Source: Morella rubra (Eukaryota; Streptophyta; Magnoliopsida; Fagales; Myricaceae). Taken from it: 64,000 bases of DNA. The notes beneath the pieces were generated by a model. That model saw only the letters and a list, made by a program, of their open reading frames with translations. It was not told the origin of the DNA and made no database searches. The stretch lies in NCBI GenBank assembly GCA_003952965.2, contig RXIC02000130.1:1-64000 (forward strand). The letters run 5' to 3'. A program made the translations under genes and the position numbers. Positions 53,601 to 64,000 of the stretch are shown piece after piece (position 1 is the stretch's first letter; the number at the start of each line of letters is the position of its first letter).

Positions 53601-53848
53601 TTCTGGATTGGACTGAGTAGCAGTAAAATGTTCAAAAGATATTAACAAAAAAAAAAATTATCCGCGGGAAATCCCTTTTTACCTGAATAAAACCTCATCA
53701 AAATAAGTAAAATTAAAACAGTTACTTGTATCACAAACCGGATATGCTCGATAATACTAGAAGGCGAAAAGCAACCAACGCTACCCGAACTAGCAGCCCT
53801 TCCGCGGGGAATCCGTACAGCTAAGCTTTCGACCAGGGGAATATACTA

Positions 53849-56391
53849 TTACGGTGCATGATCACGGGCCACGAAAGTGTTACATTTCCAAAGATGCCCT
53901 CTTACTTTCAGTTTCCGTAAAGCTCGAACGAGGGTAGACCTCAGTGATGGAGCCCTCTTTGGCTGAAGGTTGGACGGAGTCTCCTCCTTCTGCGACGGAC
54001 CCCGCTTTGGCTGGCGCTTGGAAAGAGTTGACTCTGTAACCTCGGTATTATGCCCCCCTCCGGATGACATCTCCGATTCAGTGCTACTGTCCGGTAGAAG
54101 TGTATCAGGTTGTGAAGGTTTCGGAAGATTGACCGACCGGCGATTAAGCATGATATTGACTGAATCCATGGTTGGGAGGTCAGCTACATTTTTCTGAACA
54201 CACAGTAACCCAATTTGGATGCATCTCATTATGTTGTCCTGCTGAGTTGTTGAAACAGGTTCCAATCTGGGATCTACAACATTTGAAGGAGCCCTCTCTG
54301 TCCATTTTCTCCATACCTGCAATTAATGATTGGATTGTGAAGACACAAGACCTCAGAGAAAGGGAAATCTTTTAGAATGTGTTTTACTTCGCGTCGCAGC
54401 TGCAGTACAGAAAGGGAAATCTAAACGGGCATAGTATTACGTACATAGCTTAAAAGATCCTGGCCGTTTTCCCTATTTTGGAAGCAACTGTTCCTCTGTG
54501 CACTCACGATCTCCAACACTAAGATGCCGAATTTATAGACATTTGACTTCTTTGAGAACGAGCGAAGCATTTCATTCTGTGGAACCAGATATCCGCTGTA
54601 CGAGACGCCAACAATAAAAGCTCAGTTGCAAGGGTAACAGAGTTCTCCATACTTAAGGTGAGAGATTTTTTAATTGAAACTTTCATTTTGTCTTTTATGA
54701 CACAAAGTAAACATTAGTTCTGCCTTTCTATCATACTTACTTGGTCCCAGCAACAGTTCTTTCTGTCTCTTCAATTGGATATAACGCAAACAAACTTCCC
54801 AAGCCAAAAGCTGAAATTTTCGGGTTCATTTCTTCGTCTAGAAGAATGGTGCTAGCTTTAAGATCATGGCTACAAACTTGAAAATTGTTTTGAAGGTAAA
54901 GAATTCCTTCAGCAGCTCCTTTTATGATTTTGTAGCGCATTTCCCAATTGAAATTTGCACGCTGGATGGGCTCTACATCCCAAGCAAATATATGGCTCAT
55001 CAATGGAAAATATATTGGTGGGGGGAACCCAAAACACATGAAATCATGTTCTGAAAAGACATGGAAGTGCAGAACATATATATGTTTCGAATAAATCTGA
55101 AATGAAGGAGAAGAACAGACATATATACCTGCAGAAAGAAAGTGATCAAGGCTTGTATTTGGCACGAATTCATATATTAAAAGCTTTTGCCTGCCTTCAT
55201 AGCAGAAGCCTAGGATCCTAACCACATTAGGGTGTTGAAGCTTAGTCACCAACCGGGGTATATCCTCATTCTCAAATTCCGTATTTCTTGGTTCATGATC
55301 TCGAACCAGCCTTTTTACAGCAATAACTGCACCACCAGGGAGCGTACCCTAAAATAAAGAAGAATAGAATACATTTAATCAACAGACAATCTGCTGATAA
55401 CTTTATTGAAATTATATCCATTTTTTTTCTAGGCAAATGTGCATGGGAGAGAGGGACCAAGCCTCCGGGTAGGGGGATTCGACCCCCGGCCCGGATCAGC
55501 AACCCTCCCCAAAGGGAGGACATGCCAATTGAGCCAAAGGCTCACTGGCTATTGAAATTATATCCAGTACTTACTTTGTAAACAATACCAAATTCATCTT
55601 CTCCATGCTTGCATGCTTCAGAAAAGTTTTGTGTCGCAACCTTGATTGTGCCAAAGTCGAACCCCAAGAATTGGGGCCTCGAGTCTCATCCACTGCTTCG
55701 CGAGGAACAAGTCAACACTTAAATGAATCAATTCAGCTTATTATTTCTTAAGAATTATAGGAAAAACAGCTTATAATGTTGGGATACAACAGCAATATTG
55801 GTCTCTTCAGGACTAATGATGAAAACCTTTTCCAAATACGAAATGATCTCGGTCTCTTTTCATGGATAATGTGGTTTCATAAAAGTAGCCCTATACTCTG
55901 CAATATTGTCTGGATATGTCATTTCCTTCGACTAAAAAAGCCTTGCTTGCAAATTAGACAAACGCAAAAGCCTTAAATACTTAGAAAATACCAAAACAAA
56001 CTTCTACTTACTTTGAAGTTTATTGGTTGAGCTCGTCATGTTTACATAGATGCCCATCGCTGCCAGTAGTACCAGAAAAGAAACAGGCACAAATAGAAGG
56101 ATAAAAAGCACGAGAGATTTGTTGCGGTTGTACTTCCCTGCAAAAACCATAAATCGGTTCTAATTAGAACATGATCAAGGTTCCTTTTCAGATAATTAGC
56201 GTTGCGTACTATTATTACCACATAGTTTTTTATATTGTGAGCATAACGTACAGCATGGCCGCATGAGTATACCTTCTGCACTGGCGGCCGGATCGGTCGA
56301 AGATATCTTTAGTACTACCGTATAAGGTGACGGGGTTGACGACTGAGGTGTAGACTCGTTGAAGGGATGACCTCGAACCTGATAGCGCAGC
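53849..56391 (-). pseudogene. CRK copy C: ectodomain lost
   Basis: Exons 2-7 are present (56012-56137, 55575-55695, 55129-55348, 54741-54972, 54445-54595, 53849-54316), nearly identical to copy A. The first exon survives only as 56273-56391. The signal peptide, Gnk2 domain 1 and most of domain 2 are gone. Exon 3 lacks four bases relative to A (after GAGACTCGAGGC), which shifts the frame. Exon 5 is in frame, unlike A. The catalytic sites are SHDLKAST and ISAFG, as in A. It should not make a receptor. Confidence 0.88.
55421..55549 (-). mobile_element. tRNA-derived SINE in CRK-C, orthologous insertion to CRK-A
   Basis: Same SINE, same intron and same 17-bp target duplication (55404-55420 and 55550-55566) as in copy A. 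The matching intron of CRK-B lacks it. Confidence 0.88.
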
Positions 56392-56546
56392 GGTCAGTGC
56401 TTTTTTTTTTCTTTCTTTTTTTGGTAAATAAGTAAGATATATTGAAAAAGTTAAAAAAAGTTAATGATGATAAATAGATATCATAACTTTGACAAACAGG
56501 ACATTAGCTCTCAACTTAGTCTAAACTAACCTGTCAAAAGATTTAA
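56392..56546 (-). mobile_element. Probable LINE 3' end at the CRK-C break
   Basis: A T-rich run starts at 56400, followed by TTGGTAAATAAGTAAGATAT. On the minus strand this ends ATATCTTACTTATTTACC plus an A-rich tail, a common form of plant LINE 3' ends. CRK-C homology stops at its tail (about 56391). Confidence 0.5.
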
Positions 56547-56737
56547 GGGATGTTTGTTTACCAAAATTTTAAAGAATATTTTTAAAATTTTGAAAATATT
56601 TTAAATATTAAAATTTATTAGAGTTTATGAAAAGTGTGAAGTGTATATGTAAAAATGTGAAGCTTATTGAAGTTTGTAAAATGTATTTAATGTGGTGAAA
56701 ATTTAAACTCTTAAAAAATTTGACAAACAAATATCCC
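56547..56737. mobile_element. Tourist-like MITE
   Basis: The left GGGATGTTTGTTTACCAAAA and right end ...TTGACAAACAAATATCCC are imperfect inverses. It is related in ends and interior to the MITE at 56943-57122. Confidence 0.6.
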
Positions 56738-56942
56738 TGATCATAATCAACAAATAACAATCAAAAGAAACCACTATGATGGATAATAATGATAAATATT
56801 TAGTAGATAAAAACAATCAACGAGCCCGCCCAGGACACTAAATTAAAAATATCCCATTTTGCTGCAATGCCCAGGCCAGCAGCAGAGGTAGGAACGCTCT
56901 GGAGGAGGCAAATTTTAGCTTGGACAAGCCAAGAGACACTAA

Positions 56943-57122
56943 GGGGGTGTTTGTTTGCCAAAATTTTGGGGAATATTCTCGAAATTTTGGGAATTTTTAC
57001 TTTATTGAGATTATTGGGGTTTGTGAAAAGTGAAGTGTGTATGTGTAAAAGTTAAAAATTTTAAGTGTATTTGTTTTGTTGAAAATTTTGATGTCCCAAA
57101 ATATTGGGGAAACAAACACCCC
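56943..57122. mobile_element. Tourist-like MITE, GGGGGTGTTTGTTT ends
   Basis: GGGGGTGTTTGTTTGCC and GGAAACAAACACCCC are inverses. TAA precedes and TTA follows, close to the TWA target of PIF/Harbinger elements. It is 180 bp and non-coding. Confidence 0.7.
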
Positions 57123-57276
57123 TTAATTCAGCAGTGCTTTCGTTCCTTGGTGGATAAGCTTTCCTACTCAGATTGTGTTGGGCTCAGCAAAACAATTATA
57201 GACACTAATTTCAATGCCGCGTGAGCATTTAATAAAGTGGTGGAACGACGGGGGTCCCCCACCCCGCTATCAGTTC

Positions 57277-60200
57277 TAGAGGTGAACGTTTTTGGGCCGG
57301 GACCGACCGGGCCGATCAAAATCGACCCGAAACCGACTGGGCCGGACGGTTTAGGTCCGGCCCGGTTCGGCTGTCGGTCTCCCAAAACCAAGAACCGAAC
57401 CGAGGGTATTTTGGTGATTTTACCCCCTTCTTTTTTAAAACAACGTCGTCTGCCTACCCCCCCTTCTTTTTTGGTTCACTGAAAACATCGTCCCCCCCTC
57501 CCCCACACTAAAAAAAAACCCCAGCCCCAACTCCCCCTAAGAAAAAAACCCCAGCCCCAAAACGTCGTTGATGCCCTAGCCGCCCCCTCCCCTCCGCCGC
57601 CCCGCACCCCTCCGGCGTCTCTCAGCTCTCTCTCTCTCTCTCGGCGTCTCTCTCTCTCTCGCGTCTCACGAGGCCACGCTGCCTCTCCACCTCACAAGCT
57701 TCCAGGTCCAGATCTCTCTCAGTCGACGATTTCCTTTGTTTGCTATGACTTGTTTAGTTTATTTAAGATTTGCCATTGATTTTTGTTTCTCTGATTTATG
57801 AATTGTAGTTTAGTGTGGATTGTAGTTTAGTGTTTATTATTCAAGAATATTAATGGATTTGAATATTTGCATTTTACAGGGTGATTTACAAAGTTGCTAA
57901 TAATTTCGTGTATTGCTATTGACGAGAATTAAATAAGGTTTGTATTTCCCATTTTACTATTTTAAATCAAGTTTATGATAGAGATTGGAAGTTAGGATTA
58001 TGTTAGTTCTGTGGAGATCGGAGGTCAAGGCTGATTTGTTGTTGGATTTGGATGAATTTTTAGTTTAGTTTTGTTGGATATTTTTGCTGATTGGAAGTTA
58101 AATATTTGCATTTTTTTTTGTTGGATATTTTTGCTGATTTTACTTATCTAGGTCACTGTAATTCTGTAAATTGGACCGGATAAAATGAGCTACAAAATTA
58201 GCTTTTTCACTGTATTTTTGCTGATTTTACTTATCTAGGTCACTGTATGCTGTCAGTTCATGCTACATTCTATATGTTTTCAAAAAAAATAATATAAAGG
58301 GAGCTAACAGGAAAATTTGAGTAAGAAATAAGTAATATTTAGAAAGAATAAATATCCATATTGTTTTTTAAAGGAAAAATTGTAAATCGTAACTGTTCAG
58401 CCTAATGATTTAATGCTGATTTGTTATTGTTGGATTGTTTGTTAATTTGTATTTTTTATTTTTAACGTGGTCTAGATGAAAGAGACTCTAACAAGTACCC
58501 TTGATAATGAGACTCCCAATAATGTGATTGATATTAAATATGAGATGGATGGAGTGCATATTGATCTTGATGATGATAACCCTAGTATTAATACTGCCCC
58601 TAGTCGACCTTTTGCTAAAAGGAAAGAGTCTAGAGATTCTTCATTAGTATGGGAACATTTTACAAAAGGTTGAGGGTTTGCCTGCTCATTCACCTAAAGC
58701 TGCGTGTAACTATTGTGGGAAACAATATTATTGTCATTCTAAGAGAAATGGAACCTCATCGATGATAAGTCGCTTGGAGAATCAGTGTAAAAAATACCTT
58801 ATCGGTTTGGGGTGGCTGATAAAAATCAGCCCACATTGAGCTTTGATAAGAAACCTGAGGGGGAGGGGAATAGTTCTAGTTCTATGATCATGCATAGGTA
58901 TAATGCTGAGGAGCTTCGACAAGCAATGGCTGAGTTTGTTATTGGTAATGAACAACATTTAGAGTTGTTGAGGGTTGTTGGTTTAGGAGGCTTTTGAAGA
59001 AGTTTGAACCTAGATTTCAGATGCCATCTCGTATAACGGTTGCTAGGGATTGTTTCAAGATCTACAATGCAGAGAAAGCAAAGTTGAAAAAATCTTTGAA
59101 GTCACTTTCTAGTAGAGTTTGTCTCACTACCGACACTTGGACTTCTAATCAGAACTTGAATTATATGTGTCTCACTGCGCACTTCATTGATGATGATTGG
59201 AAATTGCACAAGAGAATTATCAACTTTTGTTTGGTTGCTAATCATAAAGGAGATACACTTGGGATGAATATTGAGGCGTGTCTTCTTGAGTGGGGTATTG
59301 CTAGTAAGATTTTTACTGTCACGGTTGATAATGCCTCTTCAAATGATGTTGCACTTGAATTTTTAAAGAGGCGCTTGAAACCCAACATTGCCCTTGATGG
59401 ACAATTTCTACATATGAGGTGTTGTGCCCATATTTTGAACCTTGTAGTGAATGAGGGATTGAAAGAATATGATGAATCTATCATAAGGGTGCGCAATGCA
59501 GTGAGGTATGTGAGATCTTCTCCAGCTAGGATGGATAGGTTTAAGAGATGTGCTGAAAAAGATAACATAGAATGTAAGTCTATGTTGTGTCTTAATGTTG
59601 CCACGAGATGGAATTCTACTTATCTGATGTTGGAGAAAGCAGAGAAATATGAAAAGGTCTTTGACCGGCTCCATGATGAGGATGCTATATACATGAAGTA
59701 CTTTACTGATGGTGCCAATGAGTCACTGCATTTGGGACCTCCTCAGTTGTTGGATTGGGAGAAAGTTAGGATATTTGTGAAATTTTTGGAGTTGTTTTAT
59801 GAGGCTACTATACAGTTTTCAGGATCTTCATATGTGACTGCAAATATCTACTTTCAAGAGATTTGTATTATCCAAGAGAATATTTGTGACTTGTGTGAAA
59901 CTGGTAATCAGATTTTGAAAACAATGGCAACGAGTATGAAGAGAAAATATGATAAGTATTGGGGGGTCTCTTCGAAAATGAATATGTTGTTGTTTATTGC
60001 TGTGGTGCTTGATCCAAGGTATAAGCTGACTACTTTAGAGCTTTGGTTCAAGCAAAACTATCCAACTGATGAGGGGGAGGTAATGTTCGCTTTTATAAAA
60101 AATGTGTTTGATCGGTTGTGTGCGGAGTACGCTGATAAGTTTGGTAAGGTTGAAGCAACATCTCAAGCTTCTCGTCCTACGCATACGGTTGGAGAGGGTA

Positions 60201-61300
60201 ATCAAACTCGCCAATTAAAGTTGGCTCGCATCCTTGAAAGGCTTGAAGAGTCTACATCTATGGGTGATGGCAAATCAGAGGTAGAACAGTATTTTACTGA
60301 TGGTCGTGAGGCAAGAACTGAGGAATTCAATATTTTACAGTGGTGGAAGTCCAATGCATCTAAGTATCCTATTCTTGCTCACATGGCTCGGGATGTTATG
60401 GCTATCCCAATTTCTACAGTATCTTCTGAGTCAGCTTTTAGCACCGGAGGACGTGTTCTAGACCCTTATCGGAGTTCATTGGCTCCTCGAACAGTGGAGG
60501 CTCTCATATGTGCACAAAATTGGATAGGGGAAGACTTTATTGCTGAGTCAGTTGTTGATTATGAGTTAATGGAAAATGTAGAGAAATATAAAGAAGAATC
60601 AGGTATTTTAATTTATATAGTCAATTATAATTTATTTTAATCACAATTTATATTTATGTATACTTAACTTGCTTTGATTTGCTATTTGTTTTCAACAGTG
60701 GAGATCCTTGGCCCATCCGAGAAGCGCCCAGTTGATGATTAAATGTTCTAATTTTGAAACTTGCTCTAATTTTAATTTTTTTGGTTGTTGTAATTTTAAT
60801 TTATTTGTTGTTGTTAATTGTTAACTTGTAGCTTATTGTTATTTTTATTTTTTTTCCGATAGTTGATACATGTTAGTTGTTAGGGTTGGATGTTAAATAC
60901 CCCATTTTGGTTTTCTTATTTTTTTTTTTAAGTATGTTGTTAATTGTTATTTATTAGGAGTTAGAACCATGAAGCATGCATAGTTACAAGTTAAATCGTG
61001 TGAAATATTTGAAAAAGTGGGTAATTTTGGGCCACCGAATGGGCTGAACAAAGAGAGATTTGAGCTTCAAAAAAATAAAACGAATTGGGCCATTATATTA
61101 ACATTTAAAAAAAGAGAGTAAATTTTGGGCCCATTATGGGCCCAACCACCGAACTGGGCCGACCAGGTTCGGTGGTCGGCCCGGCCGGTTCTCCCAACCG
61201 GCGGTTCGGCCGTCGGTTGGGAGAATGAGAAAACCGAACCAGTCGGTTCGGTTCACTGTTTGGGCCCAAAACCGAACCGACTGGTCGGTTTTCACCCCTA
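57277..61300 (+). mobile_element. 4.0-kb hAT transposon
   Basis: Starts TAGAGGTGAACG and ends TTTTCACCCCTA (inverse TAGGGGTGAAAA). An exact 8-bp target duplication ATCAGTTC lies at 57269-57276 and 61301-61308. Subterminal regions are rich in CCGG/ACCGAACC repeats. It carries one transposase gene. Intact ends and a nearly open transposase suggest recent activity. Confidence 0.93.
58476..60742 (+). CDS. hAT transposase (BED zinc finger, RICESLEEPER-like), lightly broken
   Basis: An N-terminal acidic stretch is followed by a BED finger (LVWEHFTK, then NYCGKQYYCHSKRNG) and the RNase H-like transposase core: TTDTWTSNQNLNYMCLTAHF, TVDNASSND, CCAHILNLVV, VATRWNSTYLML. The C-terminal dimerisation domain reads ARDVMAIPISTVSSESAF. 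The main frame runs 58994-60602, and a short intron (60603-60698) leads to the end ILGPSEKRPVDD with stop at 60740-60742. Small indels interrupt the N-terminal third near 58665, 58798 and 58990, so this copy probably makes no full protein. The enzyme family cuts and pastes hAT elements with 8-bp target duplications. Confidence 0.9.
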
Positions 61301-61308
61301 ATCAGTTC

Positions 61309-61676
61309 TGTAAAATTAAAGAATTTTTTTTTTTTTAAAATATATTTGCGCCCAGACGGACCAGGTCCCCCTTTAAGCCCAGCTCCGTCGTTAACCCCAG
61401 CCCTTTTGTAAAAAATCTATCAGAGGGTGCTGTTTAAAAGAAAAAAAAAAATTATGTTTCTTCTCCCTCCCCGTGCGTCTCCTTCTCAGTTCTCGGCCCC
61501 ACGATTTACTCTCTACCTCCAGCCAGCCTCCCCCTCTCCTCCACGGCTCCACCGGCGGCGGAGACCTCTCAGCTCCTCCTTCACGGATCCACCAGACCAC
61601 CTCTCAGCTCACCCCCTCTCCTTCAGCCTCTCTTTCTCTCTCTCGAATTCCTCCCCCTAACTAAAATCCTGGTTCC
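61309..61676. other. Right flank of the hAT: remainder of an older insertion
   Basis: X2 reads GCCGCGTGGGCAAGTC without interruption. Here 57229-57268 on the left and this stretch on the right lie between the two halves, so the hAT sits inside an older insert. That insert begins near GTGGAACGACGG (57239) and ends near CCTGGTTCCAC (61669-61679). The right part is CT-rich and lacks a recognisable gene. Confidence 0.5.
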
Positions 61677-61894
61677 ACTGGGCAAGTCATGTGATCGATA
61701 ATATATCTGCAAAATTGTTACATATGTGCAATTTTTGGGTGTTCCGGCGCCTTGTATACGAACTTAGTTGTACAATTTTTGTTAGTTTTGGCCATAAGAG
61801 GAATTGTAGAACTAGAACCCATTGTCAATTTGGGTCTAGGAGGAGAGCAAGGAGAGGAAGAGATTGAAATTTGACTCGTAGGTACTGTTAGGAG

Positions 61895-62305
61895 CAGTGG
61901 CGGATCTAGGATCAAAATTCATGGGGTCGAATTTTCACCTGCCACTTAAGCCGTGAAGAAGGAGAAGGAGAAGAAGAAGGAGGAGGAGGAGGAGGAGAGA
62001 AGGAGAAGGAGAAGGAAGAAGAAGCAGAAGAAGGAAGAAGGAAAGAAGGAGGAGAAGAAGCAGAAGAAGAAGAAGGAGAGAAGGAGAGGAGAAGAAGAGA
62101 AGAAGAAGAAGAAGCAGATGAATCTGAAGAGAAGGAAGAAGAAGAAGAAGAAGAGGAGGAGGAGGAGGAGGTTGGCTTGGGTCTATGGGGATCGGGCCCC
62201 CACAGGTCCAGGCCAAAAAAAAAAAAAAAATTACATATAAATTTTTATTTGAGCGGTGCAATGGGTGGCGGCCGCCCAGGGCCACCCCCCCTGCATCCGC
62301 CACTG
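61895..62305. mobile_element. MITE with CAGTGGCGGA ends and a GAA-rich core
   Basis: CAGTGGCGGATCTAGG begins it and GCATCCGCCACTG ends it, a 10-base perfect inverse. It interrupts CRK exon 1 right after TGTTAGGAG. In copy E the right flank GTAGGAG repeats this sequence, so the target duplication was about 7-9 bp. The core (61955-62170) is almost pure purine. Confidence 0.8.
61955..62170 (+). repeat. Purine-only GAA/GGA microsatellite
   Basis: About 215 bases of GAA, GGA and GAAGAG units with very few pyrimidines. The copy at 44701 keeps only about 40 bases of it, so the run has expanded or contracted since duplication. Lys/Glu and Leu-rich open frames here are artefacts of the repeat. Confidence 0.9.
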
Positions 62306-64000
62306 ATAAAGTATAGTTACCCCTTAATTATCGTTTGCACAGAAATGGTATAGGAGGCCTGGTTGTGCAACGGGTGTAGTAGCCGACACAAAAGTGGCAG
62401 AGAAGAAGAAAAGCAACCTTGAGGAAGCCATGAAAACTGGTTTTGCAAAGGGCAAGGTTTCTAGGCCCTGATATAAAAATGGGCTTACTATGAGTTTGGA
62501 GCATGAGGAAGGGTGTGCAAGTGGGTGACCAAAAAGTATTGTTCGGGCCCTTCCACGAAGCCACTGGAAAGTTTCCGGTCGCTTGTCTCTGAGCAGCATC
62601 TGGGAAGTTTCTTGTTGAGTAATCTACACGAAGGTCTTCAGCGTTAAAACCATCTAAGGTAGGTGGGCCAAATCTTCTTTCTCCGCTTTTCTGAGCTCAT
62701 GGGCCGTTGATTTATCTACTTTTTTTTTACATTTCATTCTCTCTGTCTCTGTTTTTTTTTTCCCTTGACAATGAAATCTATCAATCGTTAACAACTTGTG
62801 CGTTCTGCATCAAAATAAACAATTTTTAGTTTGAAGACTTGGTTTCAGAAATCGTAATAACCAATTTCAATGTTTGAGACATATCAGAACATGAGATTGT
62901 GTCAATTTCCCACGAAAGTTTCTATTTACCTTTTGCGGAAGCATCGGCTTAATGTATTTCTAAACTGTCTCTTTAATATGAAAAAAACCCCTCTAGAAGC
63001 TTTCCCTCTCAATTGTAGTTCTCATATCTTCACAGTTAGAAGCAGGTCATCAACTTGTGGTCAAATGCCGCACTGGATTTGATGTTCCAGCGCGTTTCCA
63101 ATGCAGTGGGTTCCATTCTCTAATTCCCTATCTTTGGTCTTGACCTTTCTGAACCCAAATACCTTTATAGCAATTGCAGAGTAATTGAGAGAAGTGATTT
63201 CACACAAGAAAGCATCCCATAGCCGAAAGGTGATTTCCTCGCCCTCCTCCATACACCGCTTGACTGCTCTGGGCCCAAACCCGCATTCCAGTTTAGACGT
63301 TTTGTTTTCTTTAAGCATAAATTCGTATCTAGGATCCATTGTTACAGTCACTGAGGAATTGGCTGAGAACTAGGCAGAGTGGAAAGAACCTATGGGTATG
63401 TTTGGTTTGTTTTTAAAATATTTTTGTGTTTATTTTTTTTTTTAAGTAGTGTAAATTCTCTTGGAATTAGAGAAAAGTTAATGTAGAATTGGCTAAGAAC
63501 TAGGCAGAGTGGAAAAAACCTATGGCTATGTTTAATTTGTTTTTGAAAATATTTTTTGTGTTTGTTTTTTTTAGGTAGTGTAGATTCTCTTGAAATTAGA
63601 GAAAAATTGTTAAAAGTTGTTGGAGTTTGTAAAAACGTTATTGAAATTTGTAAAAATGTATGCAATTGATGAAAAAAGTGTTTATGAAAAATTTTTGAAA
63701 ATTTTTTGAAACCAAACCAAACATAGCCTATATTCCTCTGTGAAACTTTCATCAAAATATGAAGGCCTACTTGGGTCTACGTATTCTTTTCTTTTCTTTT
63801 TTGCTGAGATGGTCTACGTATTCATTTAAACAATGATACATGTAAATATGTTGGAACAGTCAAATATTCAGACGGTTCATTCATCCAAAAATTTTTTACT
63901 TCTGATAAGCAGGAGAAGGACCGCATAAGGATAACAGCGAATTTAAATTCACTCTGCTTCTGAAGATCCGCGTCTACTTCTAGTCCCACGTATCATCACC
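62306..64000. repeat. Segmental duplication F, near-identical to 44871-46475
   Basis: From fragment F to the window edge the sequence follows segment E almost base for base. Differences are a stretch of about 75 bp near 63395-63470 missing in E and small indels in T runs. It contains the CRK 5'-flank block and the start of a G-type spacer. It continues beyond the window. Confidence 0.88.

Larger units (their letters stand above)
61795..62460 (-). pseudogene. CRK fragment F, split by a MITE
   Basis: Two pieces of CRK exon 1: 62306-62460 (signal peptide to FCAND) and 61795-61894 (part of Gnk2 domain 1 around NGFYNSSYG). The MITE 61895-62305 lies between them. Nothing further of the gene is present to the left. 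Confidence 0.85.

Noticed and set aside
61935-62303. Long Lys/Glu-rich (+) and Leu-rich (-) open frames
   Set aside because: Both are translations of the GAA/GGA microsatellite inside a MITE. There is no domain and no start context.

Overview
The window is nuclear DNA from a dicot plant, probably a woody species, although the species level is inference only. Evidence is the GT-AG introns, AT-rich intergenic DNA, plant-only families (class III peroxidase, CDPK, DUF26/Gnk2 receptor-like kinases, TYW2/3/4) and dense MITEs, LINEs, SINEs and hAT elements. No RNA gene, CRISPR array or bacterial operon was seen.

The left third (1-21 kb) is ordinary low-copy gene space. It holds the 3' exons of a tRNA wybutosine-synthesizing TYW2/3/4 gene (+), a complete class III peroxidase of the PRX42 type (+), a 711-residue protein of unknown function (-), and a calcium-dependent protein kinase (-). 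The unknown protein has a core that reads like a degenerate tyrosine-recombinase fold. The CDPK is complete except for three clustered homopolymer-type indels in its first exon.

The right two thirds (24-64 kb) is a decayed tandem cluster of cysteine-rich receptor-like kinases (CRKs), all on the minus strand. Copy B (35.3-38.5 kb) is intact. Copy A (24.6-28.0 kb) is complete except for one missing base. Copy C (53.8-56.4 kb) has lost its ectodomain. D (39.8-41.1 kb), E (44.9 kb) and F (61.8-62.5 kb) are fragments. In A, B and C the kinase domain has lost the DFG aspartate (AFG), the HRD arginine and the metal-binding asparagine, so this appears to be an old pseudokinase lineage.

The spacers between CRKs are duplicated too (X1/X2, G1/G2, E/F). 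Comparing copies gives empty sites for several insertions: a Mutator-like MITE with 9-bp target duplication, a hAT MITE with 8-bp duplication and a 3-bp-duplication MITE. A SINE is shared by A and C but absent from B. A 4.0-kb hAT transposon with 8-bp target duplication and a nearly complete transposase splits a spacer at 57.3-61.3 kb. The two best candidates for something new are the recombinase-like host gene and the inherited CRK pseudokinase lineage. No wholly new system is visible.
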